A stretch of 64,000 nucleotides of DNA from Sphaerisporangium fuscum (GTDB lineage: Bacteria > Actinomycetota > Actinomycetes > Streptosporangiales > Streptosporangiaceae), in contig NZ_JAHDTF010000039.1 of the NCBI RefSeq assembly GCF_018531465.1, forward strand, positions 1 to 64,000, in the 5' to 3' direction. Of the stretch, positions 16,315-23,460 are shown piece by piece (position 1 is the first letter of the stretch; each line of letters starts with the position of its first letter). Under the pieces are notes generated by a model. The model had not been told where the DNA came from. It saw nothing but the letters and a program-made list of their open reading frames with translations, and made no database searches. The position numbers were made by a program, and so were the translations under genes.

Positions 16315-19300
16315 ATGGAGTTCGGCGTCCTGGGACCGATCCACGTCGTGGACGGCGGTGTGCCGCTGGCGCTGCGCGGCCTCAAGCAGCGGCTCGTGCT
16401 GGCGACGCTCCTGCGGCACGCCAACCGGCCCACCATGCCGGCCGCCCTGATCGACGCCCTGTGGGGTGATGCGCCGCCGCGCACCGCGGCCGACAACGTG
16501 CGCCTGTACGTCCACCAGCTGCGCCGCGTCCTCGGCGGAGAACGGATCACCCGCAACCAGGCCGGATACACCCTCCACCTGGACCGCGGCGAGCTGGACC
16601 TGCACCTGTTCACGTCCCTGGCCGACCTCGGGCGCACGGCCCTGGCCGCCGGCGACCACCGCTCGGCCGCGGCGACCCTGCGCGAGGCGCTGGGGCTGTG
16701 GCGCGGGCCGGCCTACGCGGGGCTGGAGGCGGGGGCCGAGCTGGCCGACGAGTCGAGACGGCTCGGGGAGATCCGGCTGACCACGCTGGAGAACCGCATC
16801 GAGGCCGACCTGGCACTCGGGCGGGAGACCGACCTGATCGGCGAGCTGGTCGGCCTGGTGGGCGAGCACCCGTTCCGCGAGCGGCTGCGCGCGCAGCTGA
16901 TGCTGGCGCTGTCGAAGGTGGGACGGCAGAGCGAGGCGCTGGCGACCTACCACGAGGCACGGCAGATGTTCGCCTCGGAGCTCGGCCTGGACCCGGGGCC
17001 CGAGCTGCGGGACCTGCACCAGACCATCCTGTCGGGGCACCTCGGGCCCGGCCCCTCCTCGCGCCGCGGCCTTCCCGCCCCCGCCCCGCCGCCCCAGGCC
17101 GCCCAGCCCGCGCAACTGCCGCCCGACATCTCCGACTTCACCGGCAGGGAGGGGCACCTCAGCGAGCTCATCTCGGTCCTGGCCCACGAGAACGGGCACG
17201 ACGGCCCGCCCGTGGCCGTACTGGCGGGCATGGGCGGCATCGGGAAGACCACCCTCGCGGTGCACGCGGCGCATCGCATCGCCGACCGGTTCCCCGGCGG
17301 GCAGCTGTACGCCAACCTGCGCGGGGTGGAGGAGCGGCCCGCGGACCCGGCGCGGGTGCTGGCGGGCTTCCTCACCGCGCTCGGCGTCCCCGGGATCGGC
17401 ATCCCCGAGGCCCTCGAGGAACGTGCCGCCCTGTACCGCAGCCACCTCGCCCGCCGGACCGTACTGATCATCCTCGACAACGCGGCCTCCGAACCGCAGG
17501 TCAGGCCCCTGCTGCCCGGAACCTCCGGTTGCGCCGTCGTCGTCACCAGCAGGGCCCGGCTGTCGGGACTCGAAGGCGCCACCCTGCTCGACCTCGAAGT
17601 CATGGAGCCCGAGTCCGCCCGCGAGCTGCTCGCCCGCACCGCCGGGCGCGCCCGCGTCTCCGCCGAACCCGGCGCGGCGGCCGAGATCGTACGGCTGTGC
17701 GCGTGTGTCCCGCTCGCCGTCCGCGTCGCCGGAGCCCGGCTCGCCGCGCGCCCGCAGTGGTCGCTCGCCTGGTTCGCGCGGCAGCTCGGCGACGAGCGGC
17801 GGCGGCTGGACCATCTCGCCACCGGCGACCTGGCCGTCCGGGCCAGCCTCGCGCTCAGCTACGTGGGGCTGAGCGATCGCACCCGCCAGGCGTTCCGGCT
17901 GCTCGGCCTGCTGAACGCCCCGGACGTCGCCGCCTGGACCGCGCAGGCGCTCCTCGACTGCTCGGAGGAGGAGAGCGAGCGGCTGGTCGAGGCGCTGGTG
18001 GACGCCCAGCTGCTCACCGTGGGGGGCGCCGACGCGACCGGACGGCTGCGGTACCGCTTCCACGACCTGGTCCGCCTGTACGCCCGGGAGCGCGCCGAGA
18101 TCGAGGAGTCCGCCGAGGATCGCATGGCGGCGCTCGCCAGGGCCTTCGGCGGCTGGCTCGCCCTGGCCGAGGAGGCCATGCCGCGGGTACCCGGCTCGTG
18201 TTACGCCGCCGTGCACGGCAGGGCGGCCCGCTGGCGGCTGCCGTCCGGCATGGTGTCCGACCTGCTGAAGGACCCGCAGGCGTGGTTCGACGCCGAGCGG
18301 GCCGCGCTGCGCTCGGCCGTCTTCCAGGCCTGCGAGCTCGTGGAACGGCACACGGGCGACGGCCTGGCCGAGGCCCACGACCTGGTCGACCTGGCCTGGG
18401 ACCTCGCCGCCTGCCTGGAGCATCATCTCGATCTGCGCGGGTTGTTCGACGAGTGGCGCACCACGCACGAGCGGGTCATGCGGGTGTGCCGGGACACCGG
18501 CGACCTGCTCGGCGAGGCGGTGATGCTCCGCGGCCTGCTCGACGTCACCACCTGGCTCGACACCGGCCAGCCGGGTGGCGCGATGGCGACGATGCGGGCG
18601 GGGGCCGAGCGGTTGCTGGCGATGTTCGCCGAGGCCGGTGAGCGGAAAGCGCTGTCCGACGCCTACGTCATGCGGGCCTGGGGTCTGGTCGCCGAGGGGC
18701 GGGCCGACGAGGCGCTCGCGTCCGCGGCGACCGCCCTGCGCGTCGCCGAGGAGACCAGGCACCTCGGCGGGCGTGCCAGGGCGAACCTCGCGCTGGCCGT
18801 CGCCCACGGTGAACGGCGCCCGGACCAGGCGATCAGGTACCTCGGCAAGGGGATGGAGCTGGCGGAGGCGCTTGGCAACCCCCGGTTCGAGTCCACGGCG
18901 CTGCAGTTCCTCGGGCTCGCCCAGGTGGAGGCCGGGCTGTTCGCGTCCGCGCGGGACAACCTCAGTCGGTCGCTCGCGATCTGCCGGCAGCTCGGCGACC
19001 AGTTGTCGGAGGCCACCGCGCTGAGCGGGCTGGCCCGGCTGTACGTCGCGCACGGGGACCCCCGCTCCCGTACCACCGCCGAGGCCGCCGTCGACCTCAG
19101 CCGCCGCTGCGGGCTGTCGCATCACCTCGCCGACGCCCTGTGGGTACTCGGCCGTCTCGACCTCGCCGAGGGGAAGGTGTCACGGGCCGTGGCGGGCCTG
19201 GAGGAGTCGGTCCAGCTGTGGCGGCGGCGAGGATGGCTGGCGTACCTGGCCCGCACGCTCACCGTCCTGGGCGAGGCCTACGCCGCGAACGACGACCCGT

Positions 19301-19404
19301 CCGCCGCCGCACGGGCCTGGCAGGAGGCGTCCGGCCTGTTCACCGCGATCGGGGACACCTCCTCGGCGTCCCGCGTGTCGGCGCTGCTCATCGAGACGGC
19401 CTGA
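16315..19404 (+). CDS. AfsR/SARP-family transcriptional regulator with NB-ARC and TPR domains
   Basis: A 1029-residue regulator. Order: OmpR-type winged DNA-binding domain (~1-90), bacterial transcriptional activation domain (~95-240), a Pro-rich linker, NB-ARC ATPase (~285-550, Walker A GMGGIGKTT near 305) and TPR-like helices (~640-1020). Family members activate secondary-metabolite or stress genes after phosphorylation or nucleotide binding. ATG 16315 has GGAG at 16305-16308. Upstream, TGATC and GATCA flank a 6-bp centre (16279-16294), a possible autoregulatory dyad. It follows the RHS toxin by 154 bp with a terminator between, and converges on a small membrane-protein gene. No biosynthetic cluster is visible nearby, so the target is unknown. 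Confidence 0.87.
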   Translation: MEFGVLGPIHVVDGGVPLALRGLKQRLVLATLLRHANRPTMPAALIDALWGDAPPRTAADNVRLYVHQLRRVLGGERITRNQAGYTLHLDRGELDLHLFTSLADLGRTALAAGDHRSAAATLREALGLWRGPAYAGLEAGAELADESRRLGEIRLTTLENRIEADLALGRETDLIGELVGLVGEHPFRERLRAQLMLALSKVGRQSEALATYHEARQMFASELGLDPGPELRDLHQTILSGHLGPGPSSRRGLPAPAPPPQAAQPAQLPPDISDFTGREGHLSELISVLAHENGHDGPPVAVLAGMGGIGKTTLAVHAAHRIADRFPGGQLYANLRGVEERPADPARVLAGFLTALGVPGIGIPEALEERAALYRSHLARRTVLIILDNAASEPQVRPLLPGTSGCAVVVTSRARLSGLEGATLLDLEVMEPESARELLARTAGRARVSAEPGAAAEIVRLCACVPLAVRVAGARLAARPQWSLAWFARQLGDERRRLDHLATGDLAVRASLALSYVGLSDRTRQAFRLLGLLNAPDVAAWTAQALLDCSEEESERLVEALVDAQLLTVGGADATGRLRYRFHDLVRLYARERAEIEESAEDRMAALARAFGGWLALAEEAMPRVPGSCYAAVHGRAARWRLPSGMVSDLLKDPQAWFDAERAALRSAVFQACELVERHTGDGLAEAHDLVDLAWDLAACLEHHLDLRGLFDEWRTTHERVMRVCRDTGDLLGEAVMLRGLLDVTTWLDTGQPGGAMATMRAGAERLLAMFAEAGERKALSDAYVMRAWGLVAEGRADEALASAATALRVAEETRHLGGRARANLALAVAHGERRPDQAIRYLGKGMELAEALGNPRFESTALQFLGLAQVEAGLFASARDNLSRSLAICRQLGDQLSEATALSGLARLYVAHGDPRSRTTAEAAVDLSRRCGLSHHLADALWVLGRLDLAEGKVSRAVAGLEESVQLWRRRGWLAYLARTLTVLGEAYAANDDPSAAARAWQEASGLFTAIGDTSSASRVSALLIETA

Positions 19405-19432
19405 AATCCGCTTTCGTCCTGTCACACCGGGG

Positions 19433-19831
19433 TCAGCGCCTGCGGGCGGCGATGATCGAGGTCAGGAAGGCGGTGACGACCGGGAAGGCGGTGAGGAAGG
19501 CCAGGTAGATCAGGCCGACCGGCCAGAGCCCCTGGGCGCCCCCGAAGGGGTGGAGCCTGGCGGCGTTGACGAAGAAGAGCACCCAGAAGGGCACGGCGAC
19601 CAGCACGCCCCACAGGGCGCCGCCCCCCGGTGCCCACCACCCCGCGACACCCGCCAGGACGGTCAGCGCGGCGAACGCCGGGAGGAGGTACGGCGAGTCG
19701 ACGAACTCCCTGGGCAGGCCCACCGGAAGCGGGGGCGCGGTCAGGGAGCACAGCACCGCGGCGGCCACCCCCGCGGCGAGCAGGACGAGCCCCCACACGG
19801 CGACCCGGGGTTCCACCGACATTCGAGCCAT
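19433..19831 (-). CDS. Small four-TM membrane protein, unknown function
   Basis: A 132-residue protein read from ATG 19831, behind CCGGAGGTCAGG. It has four hydrophobic segments: around AVWGLVLLAAGVAAAVLCSL, LLPAFAALTVLAGVAGWW, ALWGVLVAVPFWVLFFVN and VGLIYLAFLTAFPVVTAFL. It ends in a positively charged tail (AARRR). A longer ATG start at 19876 would add 15 polar residues. I do not recognise the family. It converges on the AfsR-like regulator with 28 bp between stops. Confidence 0.7.
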   Translation of the reverse strand: MARMSVEPRVAVWGLVLLAAGVAAAVLCSLTAPPLPVGLPREFVDSPYLLPAFAALTVLAGVAGWWAPGGGALWGVLVAVPFWVLFFVNAARLHPFGGAQGLWPVGLIYLAFLTAFPVVTAFLTSIIAARRR

Positions 19832-20083
19832 CGTGACCTGACCTCCGGTTCCGGCGGGAGTGCGGGAGATCTTCATCCTCGCCGACCACGCGCCCGGGAC
19901 GGAAGCGACGCCGTACTCACCGCCGGCCCGCGCGCGTACTCACCTCCGCCGATCGCGGCCGGTGAGGCCGGTACAGGGCGTGGTGAGGGCCGGTGTAGGT
20001 GGGCCACGGCGTTAGTTGTCTCCCGGAACTGGTAGGAAAGGAGGCGCGCCTGCCCTGAAACCCGCAGGCCGAGGGAGCTGATC

Positions 20084-20614
20084 ATGCAGTTTGGGATCGA
20101 TCCGCAGCCGGGGCTCAGCGTCACATCCCAGCTACGGGGCAACACGGTGGTCGTCCACATCCGGGGCGAGCTCGACTACCACTCCACGCCGGTGCTGCGG
20201 GGCGAGATGCAGCAGGTGTGGACCACCCCCGGGATGAGCGCCGTCATCCTCGACATGGCCGAGGTGACCTTCTGCGACTCGGTCGGCCTGAGCGAGCTGA
20301 TCGCCGCGCTCCGGCGCAGCGAGGCCGGCGGGCACCCACTGCTCGTCAGCGGCGTCCAGGGCACGTTGCTGCGGGTGCTGACGATCACAGGGCTGCGCAG
20401 GGCGTTCGACACCTACGAGACCCTGGACGAGGCTCTGGCGCACGTCCCCGCGCCGATCGCGGTGGCCGACCCCCTACCGCCGTCCGATCCGGGCTCTCTC
20501 GTCCCGCCGCCCGATCCGGGCTCTCTCGTCCCGCCGCCCGATCCTGGCTCCCTCGTCCCGCCGGCCGACCCTGGCTCCCTCGTCCCGCCGGCCGATCCTC
20601 GTCCCGCCGGGTGA
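20084..20614 (+). CDS. STAS-domain anti-sigma factor antagonist with repetitive C-terminal tail
   Basis: A 176-residue protein with a STAS domain (~10-115) of the SpoIIAA/RsbV type. It binds an anti-sigma kinase when unphosphorylated; the phosphorylatable position is Ser66 in VTFCDSVGLSEL. GAGGGAG precedes the ATG. After the domain the protein ends in four near-identical nine-residue units, PP(S/P/A)DPGSLV, plus a fifth broken unit. This Pro-rich tail is not part of the STAS family and derives from a 27-bp tandem DNA repeat. No anti-sigma factor or sigma gene is adjacent. Confidence 0.88.
   Translation: MQFGIDPQPGLSVTSQLRGNTVVVHIRGELDYHSTPVLRGEMQQVWTTPGMSAVILDMAEVTFCDSVGLSELIAALRRSEAGGHPLLVSGVQGTLLRVLTITGLRRAFDTYETLDEALAHVPAPIAVADPLPPSDPGSLVPPPDPGSLVPPPDPGSLVPPADPGSLVPPADPRPAG
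20477..20601 (+). repeat. 27-bp coding tandem repeat, 4.6 copies
   Basis: Units at 20477-20503, 20504-20530, 20531-20557 and 20558-20584 and a partial fifth. Each starts CCGCCG and ends CTCGTC, with few substitutions. The period is a multiple of three, so the STAS frame is kept. Confidence 0.92.
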
Positions 20615-20630
20615 GAGGTGCGGGGAGCGG

Positions 20631-21380
20631 CTACATCAGCCGCCCGCCGCCGACCTCCAGGACGGCGCCCGTCATGTAGCTCGACAGGTCGGAGGCGAGG
20701 AAGAGCACGGCGCCCGCGACCTCGTGAGGCTCGCCGGCCCGCTTCATCGGGATGTCGGCCTCGCGGGCGGCGAAGACATCGGGCGGCATGGCGGCCGTCA
20801 TCGCCGTACGGATGAGCCCCGGCTGGACGGCGTTCACCCGCACACCGCGCGCCGCCAGTTCCTTGGCCGCGGCCTTGGTGAGCCCGATGATGCCGGCCTT
20901 GGCGGCACTGTAGTTCGTCTGCCCGAAATTTCCCGACTTGCCGGACAGCGAGGAGATGTTGATGATCGATCCCGCTCCGGCCGGGCGCATCACCGCGGCC
21001 GCCGCCCGCACCCCGAGCCACGTCCCCTTCAGATGGACGTCGACGACGGCCTCGAAGTCGGCCAGCGTCATCTTGCCGAGCGTGGCGTCCCGCGTGATCC
21101 CCGCGTTGTTGACCATGATGTCCAGCCCGCCGAAGCGGTCGGCCGCGTGCGCGACGGCGGCGGCCACCGCCTCCTCGTCGGTCACGTCACAGCCGAACGA
21201 CGACACCCGCTCCCCTGCCGCGAGTTCCTCGGCGGCCTGGGCGGCCAGCCCGGCGTTGCGGTCGGCCAGCACCACCTTCGCCCCGTGCTCCCACAGGATG
21301 CGCGCGATCGCGAGCCCGATGCCCTGCGCCGCCCCGGTGACCAGCGCGGTACGCCCCTGGACGAGTCCCCCGCCGCTCAT
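20631..21380 (-). CDS. Short-chain dehydrogenase/reductase (FabG-like)
   Basis: A 249-residue NAD(P)H-dependent oxidoreductase. The Rossmann motif TGAAQGIG is near residue 15, NNAG near 92, and the catalytic Ser-Tyr-Lys set lies in NISSLSGKSG and QTNYSAAKAG. The C-terminal MTGAVLEVGGG is typical of 3-oxoacyl-ACP or acetoacetyl-CoA reductases. The GD-less 'CDVTDEEAV' loop does not decide cofactor use. It is followed 43 bp upstream in the same direction by a small winged-helix gene; the STAS gene converges from the left. The exact substrate is not deducible. Confidence 0.88.
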   Translation of the reverse strand: MSGGGLVQGRTALVTGAAQGIGLAIARILWEHGAKVVLADRNAGLAAQAAEELAAGERVSSFGCDVTDEEAVAAAVAHAADRFGGLDIMVNNAGITRDATLGKMTLADFEAVVDVHLKGTWLGVRAAAAVMRPAGAGSIINISSLSGKSGNFGQTNYSAAKAGIIGLTKAAAKELAARGVRVNAVQPGLIRTAMTAAMPPDVFAAREADIPMKRAGEPHEVAGAVLFLASDLSSYMTGAVLEVGGGRLM

Positions 21381-21423
21381 CCCCACCACCTTCCGCCGGT
21401 CGCGTACGAGCTACGCGACGGTC

Positions 21424-21837
21424 TCACTGGAACCGCACCTCGTACTCGGGTGAGCGCCGCCGACCCGGCTGGCCCGGCTCCGCGCTCGACTCGATCTTCC
21501 GGATGTACCCGGCGGCCTCCAGCAGGTCGAGGGCCGGCACCATCGCCGAGACGGTCTTGAAGCGGCGGGCGAGGCGGCGGAACACGTCCCGCCGCCGGAA
21601 ACGCCGCCCCCCGATGCGCCTGATGCACTCGAGCAGGGCGCGGGCGTCGTCGGGCAGGGCGTCGTCGGACCGCGCTGGCGGCGCGGCGGCGCTGATCTGC
21701 AGCCGGGAGGCGCTCTCGTTCCTGATGCGCGATATCTCCAGGATGAGGTCGTCGAGGTCGACCAGCAGGCGCGTGGCGGCGCGGAACCGTTCGAAGTCGT
21801 CCTCGATGAGCAGCAGCCGCTCGGCTTCCTCTCGCAT
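21424..21837 (-). CDS. Small winged-helix-like protein, leaderless
   Basis: A 137-residue basic protein. The N-terminal half is helical and acidic (EEAERLLLIEDDFERF). The C-terminal half (RRFRRRDVFRRLARRF...ALDLLEAAGYIRKIE...SPEYEVRF) resembles the winged-helix tail found at the end of DUF3987/YfjI-type proteins, here standing alone. There is no Shine-Dalgarno. Instead a consensus -35 and a -10 lie so close that transcription should begin on the A of the ATG. A dyad in the spacer suggests tight self- or stress regulation. DNA binding is inference; the family is not firmly recognised. Confidence 0.6.
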   Translation of the reverse strand: MREEAERLLLIEDDFERFRAATRLLVDLDDLILEISRIRNESASRLQISAAAPPARSDDALPDDARALLECIRRIGGRRFRRRDVFRRLARRFKTVSAMVPALDLLEAAGYIRKIESSAEPGQPGRRRSPEYEVRFQ

Positions 21838-21843
21838 GGCTGA

Positions 21844-21871
21844 ATAATGTCATTTTTGGCATCTATGTCAA
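21844..21871 (-). promoter_or_regulatory. Consensus promoter giving a leaderless transcript, with spacer dyad
   Basis: Read on the minus strand: TTGACA (21871-21866), a 16-bp spacer, CATTAT (21849-21844), then six bases to the ATG at 21837. A 16-bp dyad, ATGTCATTTTTGGCAT (21847-21862), covers the spacer and the start of the -10, the usual place for a repressor. Confidence 0.6.
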
Positions 21872-21895
21872 CACATGTTCGAGGCGCCCTCCGCC

Positions 21896-22474
21896 TCAGG
21901 CCAGGAGCCGGCGCAGGAGTTCCGCGACGGCGGTCTCGGCGGTTCGGGTGGCCTGCGCCGGATCGTCCGACCGGGCGATGAGCAGGGCGATCTCGTTCAG
22001 CGCGGCGAGCAGCGAGTGCGCGAACACATCGAGGAGCTCGGACGGGACGGCCCCGGTCGCGTGCAGGGCCGCACGCAGCAGCCCGAAGACATAGCGCTCC
22101 TCCATCTCGCGCCAGCGTTCCCAGCCGATGACCGACGGGGCGTCGATGAGCAGGATGCGCCGCACGACCGGATCGCCGGCGAGGCGGATCCAGGCGAGGG
22201 CCCCGGCGTGCAGGGCGGCGACCGGGTCGGGGGCGCCGCGCGTGGCCTCGACGGTCTTCCTGCTGGTGTCGGCCTCGACGGCCTCCAGCACCGCCTCGAA
22301 CAGGGCCTCCTTGCCGGCGAAGTGGTGGTACAGGGCGCCCCTGCTCATGCCGGCCTCCTGGAGCACGGCCTCGATGGGCGTGTCCTCATAGCCGTGCTCG
22401 GCGAACAGGCGTGTGGCGATGCCGATGAGCTGCTCGCGCGTGGCGGCGCCCCGCTTGCGGTTCATGGGGTCCAT
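21896..22474 (-). CDS. TetR-family transcriptional repressor
   Basis: A 192-residue TetR regulator with N-terminal HTH (~12-58: ATRLFAEHGYEDT, MSRGALYHHFAGKEALF) and a helical ligand domain. A start three codons later (MNRKR) is also possible. It is divergent from an alpha/beta hydrolase. The 93-bp gap holds two matching operator-like palindromes, so it very likely represses both itself and the hydrolase until an inducer binds. Confidence 0.9.
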   Translation of the reverse strand: MDPMNRKRGAATREQLIGIATRLFAEHGYEDTPIEAVLQEAGMSRGALYHHFAGKEALFEAVLEAVEADTSRKTVEATRGAPDPVAALHAGALAWIRLAGDPVVRRILLIDAPSVIGWERWREMEERYVFGLLRAALHATGAVPSELLDVFAHSLLAALNEIALLIARSDDPAQATRTAETAVAELLRRLLA

Positions 22475-22487
22475 TTATATCTCGCTC

Positions 22488-22510
22488 GACAGACCGACGA
22501 TCGGTCGGTT
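22488..22510. promoter_or_regulatory. TetR operator copy 1
   Basis: This 23-bp site matches 19 of 23 positions of the perfect palindrome at 22525-22547. The right half TCGGTCGGTT is intact and the left half is degenerate. It sits nearest the TetR start codon. Confidence 0.65.
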
Positions 22511-22524
22511 ATGTTTCTCGCCGT

Positions 22525-22547
22525 AACCGACCGACAGTCGGTCGGTT
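22525..22547. promoter_or_regulatory. TetR operator copy 2, perfect palindrome
   Basis: AACCGACCGAC and its exact reverse complement flank a single A. The site ends 20 bp before the hydrolase GTG, where binding would block transcription or initiation. Centre-to-centre distance to copy 1 is 37 bp. Confidence 0.78.
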
Positions 22548-22567
22548 TACGATCTGAGGAGCCACCC

Positions 22568-23443
22568 GTGACCCCCGACGAGTTCTACGCCTCCGCCGGC
22601 ACCGTCGCCGACCTCGCCTACGTCGACACCGGCTCCCCCGCCGGCCGGGACGCCACCCGCACGGCGCTGTTCCTGCACGGCGTGGGCACCTCCTCCTACC
22701 TGTGGCGCCACGTCATCGCCGAGGTGTCACCCGAGACCCGGTGCGTCGCCCTCGACCTTCCGCTGCACGGCCGCAGCCAGGCACGCCCGGACCTCTCCCT
22801 CGGCGCGGTCGCCGACGTCGTCGAGGAGTTCTGCGCCGCACTCGGCCTCACCGGCGTGGACCTGGTCGCCAACGACACCGGCGGCGCCATCGCCCAGATC
22901 TTCGCCGCGCGGCACCCCGAACGACTCCGCACGTTCACACTGACCAACTGCGACACCCACGACAACATCCCGCCGGAGGCGTTCAAGGGCACCATCGAGC
23001 TGGCCGCCGCCGGAGAGCTGGCCCCACTCGGCTCGGCACTCGTGGAGGACCCGGCGCTGATCCGCACCTCCGCGGGGCTGGGCGAGGGCTTCGAGCGCCC
23101 CGAGCTGTTCGACGACGCGACCGTGAACGACTACCGCGAGGCGTTCGTCCGGCCGGTCTTCGGCACGATGGAGTCGGCGAGGCGGTTCGAGCAGATGCTC
23201 ACGTCGATGGGCCCCGAGGACCTGCTCTCCATCGAGGACGACCTGAGGCGGCTGAACGTGCCGACGCTGGTCGTCTGGGGCACCGGCGACGTCTTCTTCG
23301 ACGTCCGGTGGGCCTACTGGCTGCTCGGCGCCATTCCCGGGGCCACCGAGGTCGTGGAGCTGGAGGGCGCAAAGCTGTTCTTCCCCGACCAGCGTGCGGG
23401 CGAGCTGGTGCCTCACCTGCGCCGCCACTGGGCCGCCCACTGA
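22568..23443 (+). CDS. Alpha/beta-fold hydrolase, haloalkane-dehalogenase-like
   Basis: A 291-residue hydrolase starting at a GTG behind GAGGAGCC. The oxyanion region is LHGVGTSSYLW, the nucleophile elbow is VANDTGGAIAQ (Asp nucleophile, as in haloalkane and fluoroacetate dehalogenases and epoxide hydrolases), and the acid region is GTGDVFFD. The C-terminal position where a catalytic His normally sits reads EGAKLFFPDQR; no His is there. The nearest are VPHLRRHWAAH at the end. It may use an unusual base, be inactive, or belong to a subfamily lacking the canonical His. It is controlled by the divergent TetR gene. Confidence 0.82.
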   Translation: MTPDEFYASAGTVADLAYVDTGSPAGRDATRTALFLHGVGTSSYLWRHVIAEVSPETRCVALDLPLHGRSQARPDLSLGAVADVVEEFCAALGLTGVDLVANDTGGAIAQIFAARHPERLRTFTLTNCDTHDNIPPEAFKGTIELAAAGELAPLGSALVEDPALIRTSAGLGEGFERPELFDDATVNDYREAFVRPVFGTMESARRFEQMLTSMGPEDLLSIEDDLRRLNVPTLVVWGTGDVFFDVRWAYWLLGAIPGATEVVELEGAKLFFPDQRAGELVPHLRRHWAAH

Positions 23444-23460
23444 CCGGCGCGGACCCGGGG

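Noticed and set aside
16093..19125. 1010-codon minus-strand frame
   Set aside because: Shadow of the AfsR-like regulator; Arg/Gly/Gln-rich with no domains.
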